Shown here one piece after another: positions 26,848 through 35,678 of a DNA stretch of 64,000 bases. Within the stretch, counting starts at the first letter, position 1. Each line of letters starts with the position of its first letter. Position numbers and translations under genes: made by a program. The notes beneath the pieces are model-generated. The model was not told where the DNA came from and ran no database searches. It saw nothing but the letters and a program-made list of their open reading frames with translations. The stretch comes from Syntrophus sp963665935 (GTDB lineage Bacteria; Desulfobacterota; Syntrophia; Syntrophales; Syntrophaceae), in assembly GCA_963665935.1 (NCBI GenBank), contig OY762510.1, forward strand, positions 3,658,001-3,722,000, read 5' to 3'.

Positions 26848-28125
26848 ATGCTGGATATCAAATTTCTGAGACAGAATATCGATTTTGTTAAAAGCAAAAT
26901 TGCAGAACGTAGCCAGAGCATTGATTTAGACGCCTTTGTTCGCCTTGATGCAAAGCGGCGGGATATCCTCCAGGAAGTCGAAGCCCTGCGCAACGAACGG
27001 AATGCCGTATCCAAGCAGGTCGGTGAAAGAAAGAAACGCAAGGAAGATGCACAGGATCTGATCTCCCGAATGGGAGAGGTCTCCACGCGCATCCGGGAAC
27101 TTGAAGACCAACTGAAAGAGACCGAGGAATCTCTTCAGAGTCTGCTGATGACGATTCCCAACATCCCTCACGAATCTGTTGCTTACGGAACGAGTTCCGA
27201 AGACAATCCCGTTGTCCGAGTATGGGGAGAAAAGCCGCAATTTGATTTTACCCCGAAGCCGCATTGGGAAATCGGCGAGAATCTCAACATCCTCGACTTC
27301 GCCCGTGGCGCAAAAATTACCGGAGCGCGATTTACCCTGTACCGCGGGGCAGGCGCTATGCTGGAACGGGCCATCATCAACTTCATGCTGGATCTCCATG
27401 GAAGAGAGCATGGCTACACGGAAATTCTGCCACCCTTCATGGCCAACCGGGACAGCATGACAGGAACGGGCCAGCTACCGAAGTTCGCGGAAGATCTTTT
27501 TAAAATTGAAAACCTGGAGTATTACCTCATCCCTACGGCGGAAGTCCCCGTAACGAACATCCACCGCGATGAAATTCTCGAGGAGAAGATCCTCCCGGTT
27601 TATTATGTGGCTTATTCACCCTGTTTCCGTGCTGAAGCCGGATCCTACGGGAAGGATACGCGCGGCCTGATCCGTCAGCATCAGTTTAACAAAGTGGAGA
27701 TGGTTAAATTCGCCACGCCCGAAACGTCCTACGAGGAACTGGAAAAACTGACGCTCAATGCCGAAGAGGTTTTAAAGCGTTTGAACATTCCCTACCGAAC
27801 GGTCTGTCTCTGCACCGGAGATCTTGGTTTCTCTTCTGCCAAAACCTATGATGTAGAAGCCTGGCTGCCAGGACAGGATACGTACCGGGAAATTTCTTCA
27901 TGCAGCAATTTTGAGGACTTTCAGGCGCGGAGAGCCTCCATCCGCTTTCGCCGGGAATCAACGGGTAAGCTGGATTTCGTCCATACCCTTAACGGTTCCG
28001 GCCTGGCTGCGGGGAGAACGCTGGTGGCCGTTCTGGAGAATTACCAGCAGGCGGATGGCAGCGTCGTAATTCCCGAGGCGCTGCGTCCCTACATGAGGGG
28101 AATGGAGATCATTCCCGCCGTATAA
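26848..28125 (+). CDS. serS: Seryl-tRNA synthetase
   Basis: 425 residues. The N-terminal coiled-coil arm (about 30-105), which binds the long variable arm of tRNA-Ser, is rich in Lys/Arg/Glu. Class II motif 2 is FRAEAGSYGKDTRGLIRQHQFNKVEM (about 262-287) and motif 3 is NGSGLAAGRTLVAVLENYQ near 385. Notably, two tRNA-Ser genes follow directly downstream, so the enzyme and two of its substrates are neighbours and could be co-transcribed. Confidence 0.96.
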   Translation: MLDIKFLRQNIDFVKSKIAERSQSIDLDAFVRLDAKRRDILQEVEALRNERNAVSKQVGERKKRKEDAQDLISRMGEVSTRIRELEDQLKETEESLQSLLMTIPNIPHESVAYGTSSEDNPVVRVWGEKPQFDFTPKPHWEIGENLNILDFARGAKITGARFTLYRGAGAMLERAIINFMLDLHGREHGYTEILPPFMANRDSMTGTGQLPKFAEDLFKIENLEYYLIPTAEVPVTNIHRDEILEEKILPVYYVAYSPCFRAEAGSYGKDTRGLIRQHQFNKVEMVKFATPETSYEELEKLTLNAEEVLKRLNIPYRTVCLCTGDLGFSSAKTYDVEAWLPGQDTYREISSCSNFEDFQARRASIRFRRESTGKLDFVHTLNGSGLAAGRTLVAVLENYQQADGSVVIPEALRPYMRGMEIIPAV

Positions 28126-28153
28126 ACGGGGGATACTTAGAAATAAACTATCC

Positions 28154-28239
28154 GGAGGGATGGCCGAGTGGTCTATGGCGGCGGTCTTGAAAACCGTTGA
28201 CCGAAAGGTTCGCGGGTTCGAATCCTGCTCCCTCCGCCA
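28154..28239 (+). tRNA. tRNA-Ser (TGA)
   Basis: 86 bases with encoded CCA and a long variable arm (GTTGACCGAAAGGTTCGC). Acceptor GGAGGGA pairs with TCCCTCC; the anticodon loop CTTGAAA reads TGA. It starts 28 bases after serS. Confidence 0.96.
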
Positions 28240-28317
28240 GAATGATAAAAACAACACGGCAGTTTTTATCTGTCCCTGTTGATCTGCACCACCATTCTTG
28301 TACCACGGAAACTTTGC

Positions 28318-28411
28318 GGAGAGATGGCTGAGTGGCCGAAAGCGATCGCCTGCTAAGCGATTGTACGCCCAATAAGGTGTACCGCGGGTTCGAATCCCGC
28401 TCTCTCCGCCA
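28318..28411 (+). tRNA. tRNA-Ser (GCT)
   Basis: 94 bases with CCA and a long variable arm. Acceptor GGAGAGA pairs with TCTCTCC; the anticodon loop CTGCTAA reads GCT. Confidence 0.96.
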
Positions 28412-28463
28412 GTTATTTTTTTTCAGGAAGGAGCCCGGTACAAGCTGAAATATATGTAAATGT

Positions 28464-28540
28464 GCGCCCATGGCTCAGCTGGATAGAGCGTCGGACTACG
28501 AATCCGGATGTCGGAGGTTCGAATCCTCCTGGGCGCACCA
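28464..28540 (+). tRNA. tRNA-Arg (ACG)
   Basis: 77 bases with CCA. Acceptor GCGCCCA pairs with TGGGCGC; the anticodon loop CTACGAA reads ACG (inosine at position 34 would be expected). tRNA-Arg 3' ends are common integration sites; see the short repeats downstream. Confidence 0.96.
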
Positions 28541-28546
28541 ATTATC

Positions 28547-28582
28547 AAGGGGTTACGAAGATTTTCGTAACCCCTTTTTTGT
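28547..28582 (+). terminator. Strong terminator after the tRNA cluster
   Basis: AAGGGGTTACGAA and TTCGTAACCCCTT form a 13-pair perfect stem with a loop of four to five bases, followed by T residues. Confidence 0.9.
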
Positions 28583-28585
28583 TGC

Positions 28586-28625
28586 TGTTGACTACAGTTG
28601 ACAACACTACTGCCGTTGACTACAA
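28586..28625. repeat. Short direct repeats GTTGACTACA downstream of tRNA-Arg
   Basis: GTTGACTACA occurs twice, about 28 bases apart, with a related GTTGACAAC between. They follow the tRNA-Arg terminator. They could be arm-type sites left by a tyrosine recombinase, but no integrase gene is present; this is a guess. Confidence 0.35.
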
Positions 28626-28726
28626 GGAGGGATTAGAATTTTACCGTACAGCGAAAAATGTTTCAAAGACATTGCCATCACTTTGTGACTTACGCTCGAG
28701 TCATAAACCAACTTTGGAGTAAAGAT

Positions 28727-29023
28727 ATGACATCAAACACGGATATTGAAGTGTTACTTGGCCGCATAAAAGAACTGGAAGAAGAAAATGAGCGGTTACG
28801 AAATGAGCTGAAAGCCAAATCAGCAAACGAGCTGACGATCTTCGAGGATGAATATAAGGGACACCCTGTTCTCACCCTCGGACGATCGTGCCGCCCCTTT
28901 TCGATCGGTTTAAGACAACTCCAGTTCCTTAAGAAAGCATGGCCTCAGGTAGAAATTTTTCTTCAAAAGCATGAAAAGCCATCATCAAATCCGCCAACAG
29001 AAGATGATGAAATCAAGAGTTGA
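28727..29023 (+). CDS. Hypothetical small protein with N-terminal coiled coil
   Basis: 98 residues from ATG at 28727 with GGAG upstream. Residues 5-35 (DIEVLLGRIKELEEENERLRNEL) form a leucine-heptad coiled coil. The middle EDEYKGHPVLTLGRSCRPFSIGLRQLQFLKKAWPQVEIFLQKHE looks like a conserved small domain, found as I recall in short accessory-region proteins, but no function is known to me. It lies just downstream of the tRNA-Arg locus in a gene-poor stretch, which suggests accessory DNA. Confidence 0.6.
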   Translation: MTSNTDIEVLLGRIKELEEENERLRNELKAKSANELTIFEDEYKGHPVLTLGRSCRPFSIGLRQLQFLKKAWPQVEIFLQKHEKPSSNPPTEDDEIKS

Positions 29024-29060
29024 GATATACCGATCGGAATTCCCTTTCATTGCGGTCATC

Positions 29061-29552
29061 TCAAAATATCAAGCTGAGAACACGAAGAGGCTGGCTGTTA
29101 TTTTTTGCTGCAATTTCTTGAATGGACTGATCCTTACTATCTGGATATATCCCCTTTGCTCTGAGGATGTTTACTGCTTCCTCCGGTTCATGATGAGCAA
29201 TTTTTGCCACTGCTGACAGGGAAGATTGACTGAGAGCGTTGGACATTTTGACGTAAGGATTTCGATCACCGTTATTGTTCAACGGGATAAAGGAGAGACA
29301 AATGAGCAGGCCGAATACGATAAGAATGCCTCTCCCCACAGGTTGTGCGAGATACCTCATAAAGAAACTGCGATTGGCGATGGTGTGAAATATTGTGCCA
29401 AGAACTAAAAGCCAACTCAGCCATTCATGGACAGGTTTTACCAAACCGATGTGGATTTTAAAAAACAACAGGATGCCGGTGACGGCAGACAATGCAAAAG
29501 CGCCAATAGTAAGCGGCGTTGCCCATTTCCGTAATTTAATGTCTCTTTTCAT
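29061..29552 (-). CDS. DUF4405-like membrane protein
   Basis: 163 residues. Three hydrophobic helices are seen: WATPLTIGAFALSAVTGILLFF, HEWLSWLLVLGTIFHTIANR and GRGILIVFGLLICLSFIPL. The His residues in VHEWLS and FHTIAN fit the haem-type pattern of DUF4405/cytochrome b561-like proteins. The C-terminal part (SLSAVAKIAHHEPEEAVNILRAKGI) is soluble and typical for this family. Probably an inner-membrane electron-transfer or flavin-related protein; partner unknown. Standing alone, with unlabelled DNA upstream. Confidence 0.65.
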   Translation of the reverse strand: MKRDIKLRKWATPLTIGAFALSAVTGILLFFKIHIGLVKPVHEWLSWLLVLGTIFHTIANRSFFMRYLAQPVGRGILIVFGLLICLSFIPLNNNGDRNPYVKMSNALSQSSLSAVAKIAHHEPEEAVNILRAKGIYPDSKDQSIQEIAAKNNSQPLRVLSLIF

Positions 29553-30193
29553 CGTAATGCCTCATTCTGTTTCGGGGATAATGACAACAAGTCTCATTTC
29601 TTCGGAAACGCCATCCCCAGCTTTTTTATTGGTGTACTTTGGCAAAATGCCTGCCATATTAATTTATAATATTTGTAATTGTTTAAATATATTATGTTTT
29701 ATTCTATTAATATTCGATCGGACTACAACTGTTGAAAGTAGAAATACTGAGTAATAAGTACTCACTTTTTGTATCCAGCCGGATACTTATTATCCGCCTT
29801 TGACCTCCGGGGGAATGGCCATATGCCGCTTGACATCGAAACACCGGGGATGGTATTAATCATTCCGTGCCGTAGCCGCATGCAGGGATGTTCGTAAGCA
29901 TACTCGACGGACGATCGAAAAGATGCCGAGCATGAAGCTGCCGGAACCGGCCGCCTAAGCATATCTGGAATAACTCAGCGCAGGGAAGGTTCCATCCCGA
30001 TTCAGACTCACAATAAGGAACTGGCCTTATCTGTCGGGTTGCCTGATTTGGACAATGCAGGCAGAAAACGGTAATCTTTGCGCTTAAAAAAGAAAGGTAT
30101 GATCTGAAGTGCGGGAATGATTTCAGGAAATTTTTATCGTAAGTTTCCTCTTTGACCCATCCCGCCAAATGATACTGGAATTCAGGAGGTCCA
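29553..30193. other. Gene-poor 640-base stretch
   Basis: I see no convincing gene. The first 200 bases are AT-rich and likely hold the promoter of the minus-strand membrane protein gene. At 29775-29792 GTATCC and GGATAC form an inverted repeat with a four-base loop, next to GAGTA/TACTC at 29751-29765. Open frames on the minus strand (29762-29962, 29860-30168) have no family features and overlap each other, so they may be decayed coding DNA. Confidence 0.4.
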
Positions 30194-30469
30194 ATGCAAT
30201 ATTACTGGCTTAAAATATCCGAGGAAGAAGAAGGCGATGTTCAACGCCACCATTATATCGTATCCGCTGAAGATATTAACGAAGCACGAAAGATCGCCCG
30301 CGAATTTATAAGGAATTTCTGCGAGGACGATGAAAACCCGGAACCCACCAAGGATGGATTTTCATTTTACAACAACGCTGTTCAGGTAAGGCTGACGGAT
30401 ATCAAAGAAACCACTAAAGAAGAGTTCACCAAGTTCATCTTCAAACTGCATTCAATCAGCTGGCACTGA
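30194..30469 (+). CDS. Hypothetical small acidic protein
   Basis: 91 residues, ATG at 30194 with AGGAGG six bases upstream. Not recognised. It is rich in Glu/Asp and shows alternating strands and helices (YYWLKISEEEEGDVQRHHYIVSAEDINEARKIAREFI); the strand-helix start resembles small ferredoxin-like or DUF-type folds. Good ribosome site and codon use support it as real. It converges on nadD. Confidence 0.65.
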   Translation: MQYYWLKISEEEEGDVQRHHYIVSAEDINEARKIAREFIRNFCEDDENPEPTKDGFSFYNNAVQVRLTDIKETTKEEFTKFIFKLHSISWH

Positions 30470-30517
30470 AGCAATCCCCTTTCTAATCCGCCGTTTGTAT
30501 CGGGAAAGGGGATACGT

Positions 30518-31168
30518 TCACTCAATCCGATAGAGATTGTTTTTCTGGATATAGTGCCGGACAGCTTCCGGCGCCAGGTAATTGATGGATTTCCCCTGAC
30601 GGGCCCGCTCCCGGATGTCCGAAGAGGAGATATCCAGAAAGGTTACCTGGCGGAAAAAAATATGGTGACCGGATGGCCCCCTATACCCTTCAACTGCCTC
30701 ATCATAAACGAACTGAGCGGCGAACTCTTCGGGAAGAGCCCCGGAAAGTCCCATATTTTCGTAGCCGGGCCGCGTAAGAACGGCAAAGTTGCACAACAGC
30801 AGCAGTTTCTGCCATTCCTTCCAGGTCTGAATGGCCTGGAAGGCATCCTGACCGAGAATGAAATAGATCTCAATGGACTTGAGGTATTTGTCCAGAAAAT
30901 ACTGCACCGTTTCAATGGAGTAGGATTTCCCGGCCCGCTGATCCTCCACATCGGAAAAAGAAAAGGAAGGATTCCCCTCAATGGCGAGGCGGACCATCTG
31001 TGCCCGGTGATAGAAGGAGGTAATCTCCGCATCCAGCTTGTGAGGCGACCTGGACGCCGGGATAAATATGATCCTGTTCAGATCGAAGATTTCCCGGATT
31101 TCTTCCGCACAGCGCAGATGACCCATATGAATCGGATCAAAGGTACCTCCCAGCAGTCCCCATTTCAT
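30518..31168 (-). CDS. nadD: Nicotinate-nucleotide adenylyltransferase
   Basis: 216 residues. The nucleotidyltransferase signature GGTFDPIHMGHLRCAEE is at residues 6-22 and the second block DISSSDIRERARQGKSINYLAPEAVRHYI near 175-203 has the I-S-S-[ST]-x-I-R motif. It makes deamido-NAD from nicotinate mononucleotide. Its ATG overlaps the stop of proA by four bases, so the two are translationally coupled; the proA-nadD order is common in bacteria. Confidence 0.95.
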   Translation of the reverse strand: MKWGLLGGTFDPIHMGHLRCAEEIREIFDLNRIIFIPASRSPHKLDAEITSFYHRAQMVRLAIEGNPSFSFSDVEDQRAGKSYSIETVQYFLDKYLKSIEIYFILGQDAFQAIQTWKEWQKLLLLCNFAVLTRPGYENMGLSGALPEEFAAQFVYDEAVEGYRGPSGHHIFFRQVTFLDISSSDIRERARQGKSINYLAPEAVRHYIQKNNLYRIE

Positions 31169-32421
31169 GTTCTCACCTGCCCGTTTCCATAGATAATGAA
31201 TTTAGTTGTGGTCAATTCTTCCAATCCCATGGGGCCGTAAGCATGGAGCTTCGTTGTGCTGATCCCGATCTCCGCCCCCAGCCCCAGCTGAAATCCATCG
31301 CTGAAGCGGGTCGAGGCATTCACCAGAACCGTGGAGGAATTGACTTCGTTGAGGAACCGCTGCGCGTTGGCATAGTCGCTGGTGACAATGGATTCCGTGT
31401 GGAGCGACCCGTAACGGGCGATATGGTCCATCGCCTCATCGATACTGTCAACCACCCGGATCGCGAGGATCAGATCCAGATACTCCATATACCAGTCGTC
31501 TTCCGTTGCCGCCTCGGCATCGGGAACCAGGCCGCAGGTTTTTTCACAGCCCCGGAGGACAACGCCCTGCTCCCGGAGTTGACGGGCCATCTCCGGCAGA
31601 AAACGGGGAGCAGCCTCCCGATGGACCAGCAATGTCTCCAGGGCGTTACAGACACCAGGACGCTGGGTCTTCCCATTGATGACGATTTTTGCCGCCATGT
31701 CCAGATCCGCATCGGCATCCACGAAGACATGGCATACCCCCTTGTAATGTTTGATTACGGGAATCCGGGACTGGCGGACGACCGCACGGATGAGGTCCTC
31801 CCCACCGCGGGGAATGATCAAGTCGATATATTCTTCCAGTTGCAGCAACTCGTAAACGGCCTCCCGGTCCGTCGTTTCCACGACCTGGATCGCCGCTTCC
31901 GGAATGTCACATTTCCGCAGAGCATCCTGGAGAAGCCGCCCGATGGCGATATTGGAATAAATGGCCTCTGACCCACCGCGAAGGATGACGGCATTCCCCG
32001 ATTTCAGACAGAGCGCCGCTGCATCGGCAGTCACATTGGGGCGCGACTCATAAATTATTCCGATGACCCCCAGTGGAATCCTCATCCGGCCGACCATCAG
32101 GCCGTTGGGCCGCCGCCACATGGAAGTGACCTTTCCCACGGGATCAGGCAGCGCGGTAACTTCTTTAATGCCGTTGGCCATATCCCGGATCGTGGATTCC
32201 TTCAAAGTCAACCGGTCGATCATGGCCGGGGAAAGTCCGCTTTTTAAGGCAAAGTCCACATCCTTTTTGTTTTCCTGTATCAGATAGCCGGATTGCTGAA
32301 GAAGCTGTTCAGACATTTCCGTCAGTGCCCGGTTTTTTATTTCCGTAGAGATCCGGGACAGCTTCCGGGAAGCCTCCCGGGCACGATCCGCCACTTGTCT
32401 CATTTCGTCGCCAATATCCAT
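31165..32421 (-). CDS. proA: Gamma-glutamyl phosphate reductase
   Basis: 418 residues of the aldehyde dehydrogenase superfamily. PLGVIGIIYESRPNVTADAAALCLKSGNAVILRGGSEA (about 115-152) is the ProA nucleotide region; the catalytic Cys is in GKTQRPGVCNALETLLVH near 255, where most ProA have K-x-x-R-P-x-x-C-N-A. The C-terminal NASTRFSDGFQLGLGAEIGISTTKLHAYGPMGLEELTT is the family end. It reduces glutamyl phosphate in proline synthesis. AAGGA lies just before the ATG. Confidence 0.95.
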   Translation of the reverse strand: MDIGDEMRQVADRAREASRKLSRISTEIKNRALTEMSEQLLQQSGYLIQENKKDVDFALKSGLSPAMIDRLTLKESTIRDMANGIKEVTALPDPVGKVTSMWRRPNGLMVGRMRIPLGVIGIIYESRPNVTADAAALCLKSGNAVILRGGSEAIYSNIAIGRLLQDALRKCDIPEAAIQVVETTDREAVYELLQLEEYIDLIIPRGGEDLIRAVVRQSRIPVIKHYKGVCHVFVDADADLDMAAKIVINGKTQRPGVCNALETLLVHREAAPRFLPEMARQLREQGVVLRGCEKTCGLVPDAEAATEDDWYMEYLDLILAIRVVDSIDEAMDHIARYGSLHTESIVTSDYANAQRFLNEVNSSTVLVNASTRFSDGFQLGLGAEIGISTTKLHAYGPMGLEELTTTKFIIYGNGQVRT

Positions 32422-32576
32422 TTACGGTTCCTTTCGAGGTTGTACAGCGTCAGAGTTGCTGATGCCCGGGCACAATAGCCGTTGACAAGACACGAAATAT
32501 TCGTGTAAAACCCCTATCTTTCGAGAAGTCGATGGGTGGTTATCCTGATAACTCATCCCTTGCCGCGAGCGCTGCT

Positions 32577-32606
32577 ACTCTACAAAAATGCGTTCGGTTG
32601 TGTCAA
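32577..32606 (-). promoter_or_regulatory. Candidate sigma-70 promoter of proA-nadD
   Basis: On the minus strand TTGACA (32601-32606) and TAGAGT (32577-32582) are 18 bases apart, about 150 bases before the proA start. The -10 matches four of six positions. Confidence 0.45.
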
Positions 32607-32647
32607 GGTGCAAATAATTCCCCATATCCTGTGGGAAAAGCAGAATC

Positions 32648-33715
32648 ATGAACAGCATCCGTATCAAAGCAGGCCGGAAAACCTACGAATTGATTCGTGA
32701 CGGGGGATTTTCCCTGGACAAGATTTCAACCTTTTTTGCCCCGGCGGCGGGTCCGCGATGGCTCGTCGCGACCGGCTTCGACCTGACCCTGCTGAGGGCC
32801 GGCCTTCTGGGACGAAAAAGGCCTGTCCATTTGATCGGCTCTTCTTCGGGAGCCTGGCGCTTCGCTGCCTGGCTGCAACCCGAAGCGGAAAAGAGCTATC
32901 AGAATCTCATGGATGCATACATCCGGATGTCTTTCCGACGGGGCGATTCGGCTCAGTCCGTGCTGAAACAGCTGATTGAGGTCGTCAACGCCTATATCGA
33001 AGATGACGCCCTACCCTTTGCGCTCGCTTCCAAACAGTATCGCCTGGCGGTGGTTACATCCCGGGCCCGGCACTTGGTTGCCTCGGAAACCCTCTGGATA
33101 CAGTCATCGGGATTGGCCCTGTGCTTCCTGCTAAACGCCCTGAGTCGCTCCCGCCTGAATTCATTTCTGGACAGGGTGGTGTTTTTCTCCGGACCGACCC
33201 GGCCCCGTTTCTGCCTGCACCGCCCTTTTCAGGGCAGTTTTATTCCCTTGAATGAAGCGAATTTCAAGCAGGCGGTCCTGGCTTCCGGCGCAGTTCCCCT
33301 TGCCGTGGCGGGCATTCGAGACATCTATGGCGCGCCACGGGGTATCTATCGGGATGGCGGTCTGCTGGATTATCATCAAAACCAGGACTACGCCGGGAAG
33401 GATGACGAAGTGACGCTTTTCTTCCACTATCAGGATCGTATCATCCCCGGTTGGTTTGACAAACGGCTGAAGTACCGCAAGACTCCCGACGATGTCCTGG
33501 ACCATACCCTGCTGGTCTTCCCGAATGAAGAATTTGTAAAAAGTCTTCCCCTGGGGAAGATTCCGGACCGGGAGGATTTTCGCACCTTTGTCGACGAACC
33601 CCTAAGCCGGATCCGCAACTGGCAGGAAACGGTGAAGCGTTCCGAATCCCTCGGGGAACAGTTTCTGGAACTCGTCGAAAGCGGAAAGCTCAAAGAAGCG
33701 GTCGAACGGTTGTGA
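32648..33715 (+). CDS. Patatin-like phospholipase
   Basis: 355 residues. The nucleophile elbow is GSSSGAWRFAAW near 65 (G-x-S-x-G) and the second catalytic residue is the Asp of YRDGGLLDYH near 237 (D-G-G), giving the Ser-Asp dyad of patatins. The usual N-terminal oxyanion loop G-G-G-x-R/K-G is not obvious; the protein begins instead with a strand-rich segment and PAAGPRWLVATGFD. No signal peptide. It probably hydrolyses acyl esters in the cytoplasm or at the membrane; the substrate is unknown. It is divergent from proA. Confidence 0.8.
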   Translation: MNSIRIKAGRKTYELIRDGGFSLDKISTFFAPAAGPRWLVATGFDLTLLRAGLLGRKRPVHLIGSSSGAWRFAAWLQPEAEKSYQNLMDAYIRMSFRRGDSAQSVLKQLIEVVNAYIEDDALPFALASKQYRLAVVTSRARHLVASETLWIQSSGLALCFLLNALSRSRLNSFLDRVVFFSGPTRPRFCLHRPFQGSFIPLNEANFKQAVLASGAVPLAVAGIRDIYGAPRGIYRDGGLLDYHQNQDYAGKDDEVTLFFHYQDRIIPGWFDKRLKYRKTPDDVLDHTLLVFPNEEFVKSLPLGKIPDREDFRTFVDEPLSRIRNWQETVKRSESLGEQFLELVESGKLKEAVERL

Positions 33716-33819
33716 ATTTCCATTCACGATCAAAAAAAATGACACGACGATGCCCCTGACGGACCGCGTTTGTCATCCCTGTTGTTTTTTAGGCTTATTT
33801 TAAAGAAGGAGCAATATTA

Positions 33820-34269
33820 TTGGAAACTCTCATCATGTCCACCTCCATTGTTGCCATCGCTGAGATGGGGGACAAGACCCAGCTTCTCTCCTTTGTCCTC
33901 GCGGCAAAATTCAAGAACAAGTTATCCATCATCCTGGGCATTCTCTTCGCGACCCTCGCCAACCACTTCGCTGCGGGATATGTGGGGGCCTGGCTTGCAA
34001 GTCTCGTCTCCCCCCAGACGCTGAGATGGATCATTGCCCTCTCGTTTTTCGCTTTTGGTGCGTGGGCGCTCGTACCCGACAAGCTGGAAGAAAATCGGAA
34101 TCTCAAAGGCGCAGGGGTATTTCTTACGACACTGATCGCCTTCTTTATCGTGGAAATCGGCGATACGCTCGCTCATCGAATCAATATGAAGGTCATGCGC
34201 TTGGTAGCAGCGGCATTATTCGTGGTCCTGGGGATTCTTGCCTTGTTTGCTCCGTCAACAGGCTTGTAA
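33820..34269 (+). CDS. GDT1/TMEM165 family transporter, internally shortened
   Basis: 149 residues from a TTG with AAGGAGC eight bases upstream. The first half is a normal GDT1 unit with the cation motif AEMGDKTQLLSFVLAAKF near 14-30. The second half begins normally (GVFLTTLIAFFIVEIGD) but then joins directly to TLAHRINMKVMRLVAAALFVVLG; the usual K-T-Q-x-A-T-x-x-L-A-A-R-Y segment and the following helix, about 37-40 residues, are missing. Family members usually have about 190 residues and two E-x-G-D-K-T motifs. They move Mn2+ or Ca2+. The shortened form may be inactive, or a single-base-exact deletion between similar G-D codons. Confidence 0.78.
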   Translation: METLIMSTSIVAIAEMGDKTQLLSFVLAAKFKNKLSIILGILFATLANHFAAGYVGAWLASLVSPQTLRWIIALSFFAFGAWALVPDKLEENRNLKGAGVFLTTLIAFFIVEIGDTLAHRINMKVMRLVAAALFVVLGILALFAPSTGL

Positions 34270-34368
34270 TCTTTGACTCAACAGGACCACCAACACTCAA
34301 TGCCCTTAGACTGAGTATAGGGAAACACGAAACCTTACACCGATATTCTTTACCAAGGAAAAATAAAG

Positions 34369-34851
34369 ATGGATTTTGACAAGAAGGCAAGCATGTCACC
34401 GGAATATCTCTTAACGGGCAACCAGACGGAACACTTGACCTACCTGACGTGGGACTTTTCGATTTTCGAGAATGAAGTTGATGACAGAATTCTGCAGAAT
34501 AATCTGCTTTGTGCGGCCTGTGGCCATCCGATCACAAAGGTGAAGGAGAAGATCAAGATTCGCGGCCGGCACGATTACCGGTTTAACAATCTGGGATACC
34601 CGATTGTTCTGGGTTGTTTTCGCAATGCCCCCGGCTGCATCGGCTACGGCGGGATATCTCACGGATATTCATGGTTCCGCGGCTATGCCTGGCAGATTCA
34701 GCTCTGTGAGAACTGCCTGTCTCAACTGGGCTGGATTTACATTTCGGAACAGGAGCGCTTTTACGCCCTTGTCTTCAAGATGCTGCGGGAAGAGGAAGCA
34801 AAGGAAGACAACGAGAGGGAATCCGACGAGGGTAAGTCCACCCCGGCATAA
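34369..34851 (+). CDS. CULT-domain (cereblon-like) protein
   Basis: 160 residues. From about residue 43 the sequence reads LLCAACGHPITKVKEKIKIRG, NNLGYPIVLGCFRNAPGC, SHGYSWFRGYAWQIQLCENC and LGWIYISE. The paired cysteines (C-A-A-C and C-E-N-C) would bind zinc and the three tryptophans (SWF, YAW, LGW) form the aromatic cage known from the thalidomide-binding domain of cereblon. Single-domain bacterial CULT proteins are known in proteobacteria, with unknown natural ligand. About 40 N-terminal and 25 acidic C-terminal residues flank the domain. It is followed by the convergent L,D-transpeptidase gene. Confidence 0.8.
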   Translation: MDFDKKASMSPEYLLTGNQTEHLTYLTWDFSIFENEVDDRILQNNLLCAACGHPITKVKEKIKIRGRHDYRFNNLGYPIVLGCFRNAPGCIGYGGISHGYSWFRGYAWQIQLCENCLSQLGWIYISEQERFYALVFKMLREEEAKEDNERESDEGKSTPA

Positions 34852-34931
34852 AAAAAGACACGGCAGGTTGCCATTCTTTCGATACCCAACCCTTTAATGG
34901 ATGATCGGGCCGCCGCTTTATCGGCTTTCGA

Positions 34932-35678
34932 TCAAGCACCTTCCCTGGCCTTATATTTGGAAAGCTCCTGCCAGATCGTATTGTACAGGTCGGGAATCCA
35001 GGAGGGTTTGGAAACTCTGCTGGGGTTGGGGCCGTACTTTCTCATATCATGCGGGGTGATGACCACCTCCACATTGCTCGTCCCTGTTTTTGCGACCAGG
35101 ACAAATAGCTCTTCAATGGCGGTGTCGCCGACCGCAAGGCACCCATGCGATTTATCCTTGCCATGAATGAAGATGTCTCCGCCCAGGTTCGTCCTGTTTT
35201 CTTCACGGGCCTTCTGGAGGTCGTAGTCATTGGGGTAATTGATTTTCATGGACAGGTGAAACCGGCTGGCGGGATTCAGGGCGACAATCGAATAGATACC
35301 CTCGGGAACCTGACGATCCCCCCTTCTCAGCTTGGGACCATGCCAGCCACTTGCGGCCAGGATCTCATAGTCGCGCACATGCACCCATTTCCCGTCGCTT
35401 TCGGCCCAGACTTCAAGCGCCATTTCTTCTTTCACCACGACAAAGCCAAGTCGGGAAGAGGGGTAAGGAATGTGGGCCCGATCGAAAAAAGGCCTTATGC
35501 GGGCCTCCGCCGTTGGGCCGATGGACTGGAGCACTCGCTCAACACCGTTTTCTTCGTAAAGAGAAGAATCGGAAGCATCCGAAACCCTGGCTCCATTGCC
35601 ATATCCGGGAGCCACTGCCGTCAACCAGACAACAACAAGAGAAAAGGCGATGCATCCTGTGCGTTTACAATTCAACAT
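34932..35678 (-). CDS. L,D-transpeptidase (YkuD domain), exported
   Basis: 248 residues with a signal peptide (residues 1-27, ending GYGNGA). The YkuD domain has WHGPKLRRGDRQVPEGIYSI and the catalytic IFIHGKDKSHGCLAVGD with His, Ser-His-Gly-Cys near 190-205, where most members have S-H-G-C-[IV]-R; here Leu-Ala replaces x-Arg. Similar to the YafK group. It should act in the periplasm on peptidoglycan cross-links or lipoprotein attachment. A second L,D-transpeptidase gene starts 130 bases away in the opposite direction. Confidence 0.85.
   Translation of the reverse strand: MLNCKRTGCIAFSLVVVWLTAVAPGYGNGARVSDASDSSLYEENGVERVLQSIGPTAEARIRPFFDRAHIPYPSSRLGFVVVKEEMALEVWAESDGKWVHVRDYEILAASGWHGPKLRRGDRQVPEGIYSIVALNPASRFHLSMKINYPNDYDLQKAREENRTNLGGDIFIHGKDKSHGCLAVGDTAIEELFVLVAKTGTSNVEVVITPHDMRKYGPNPSRVSKPSWIPDLYNTIWQELSKYKAREGA

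Noticed and set aside
29762..30168. Two open frames on the minus strand in a gene-poor region
   Set aside because: They overlap each other, lack ribosome sites and have no family features.
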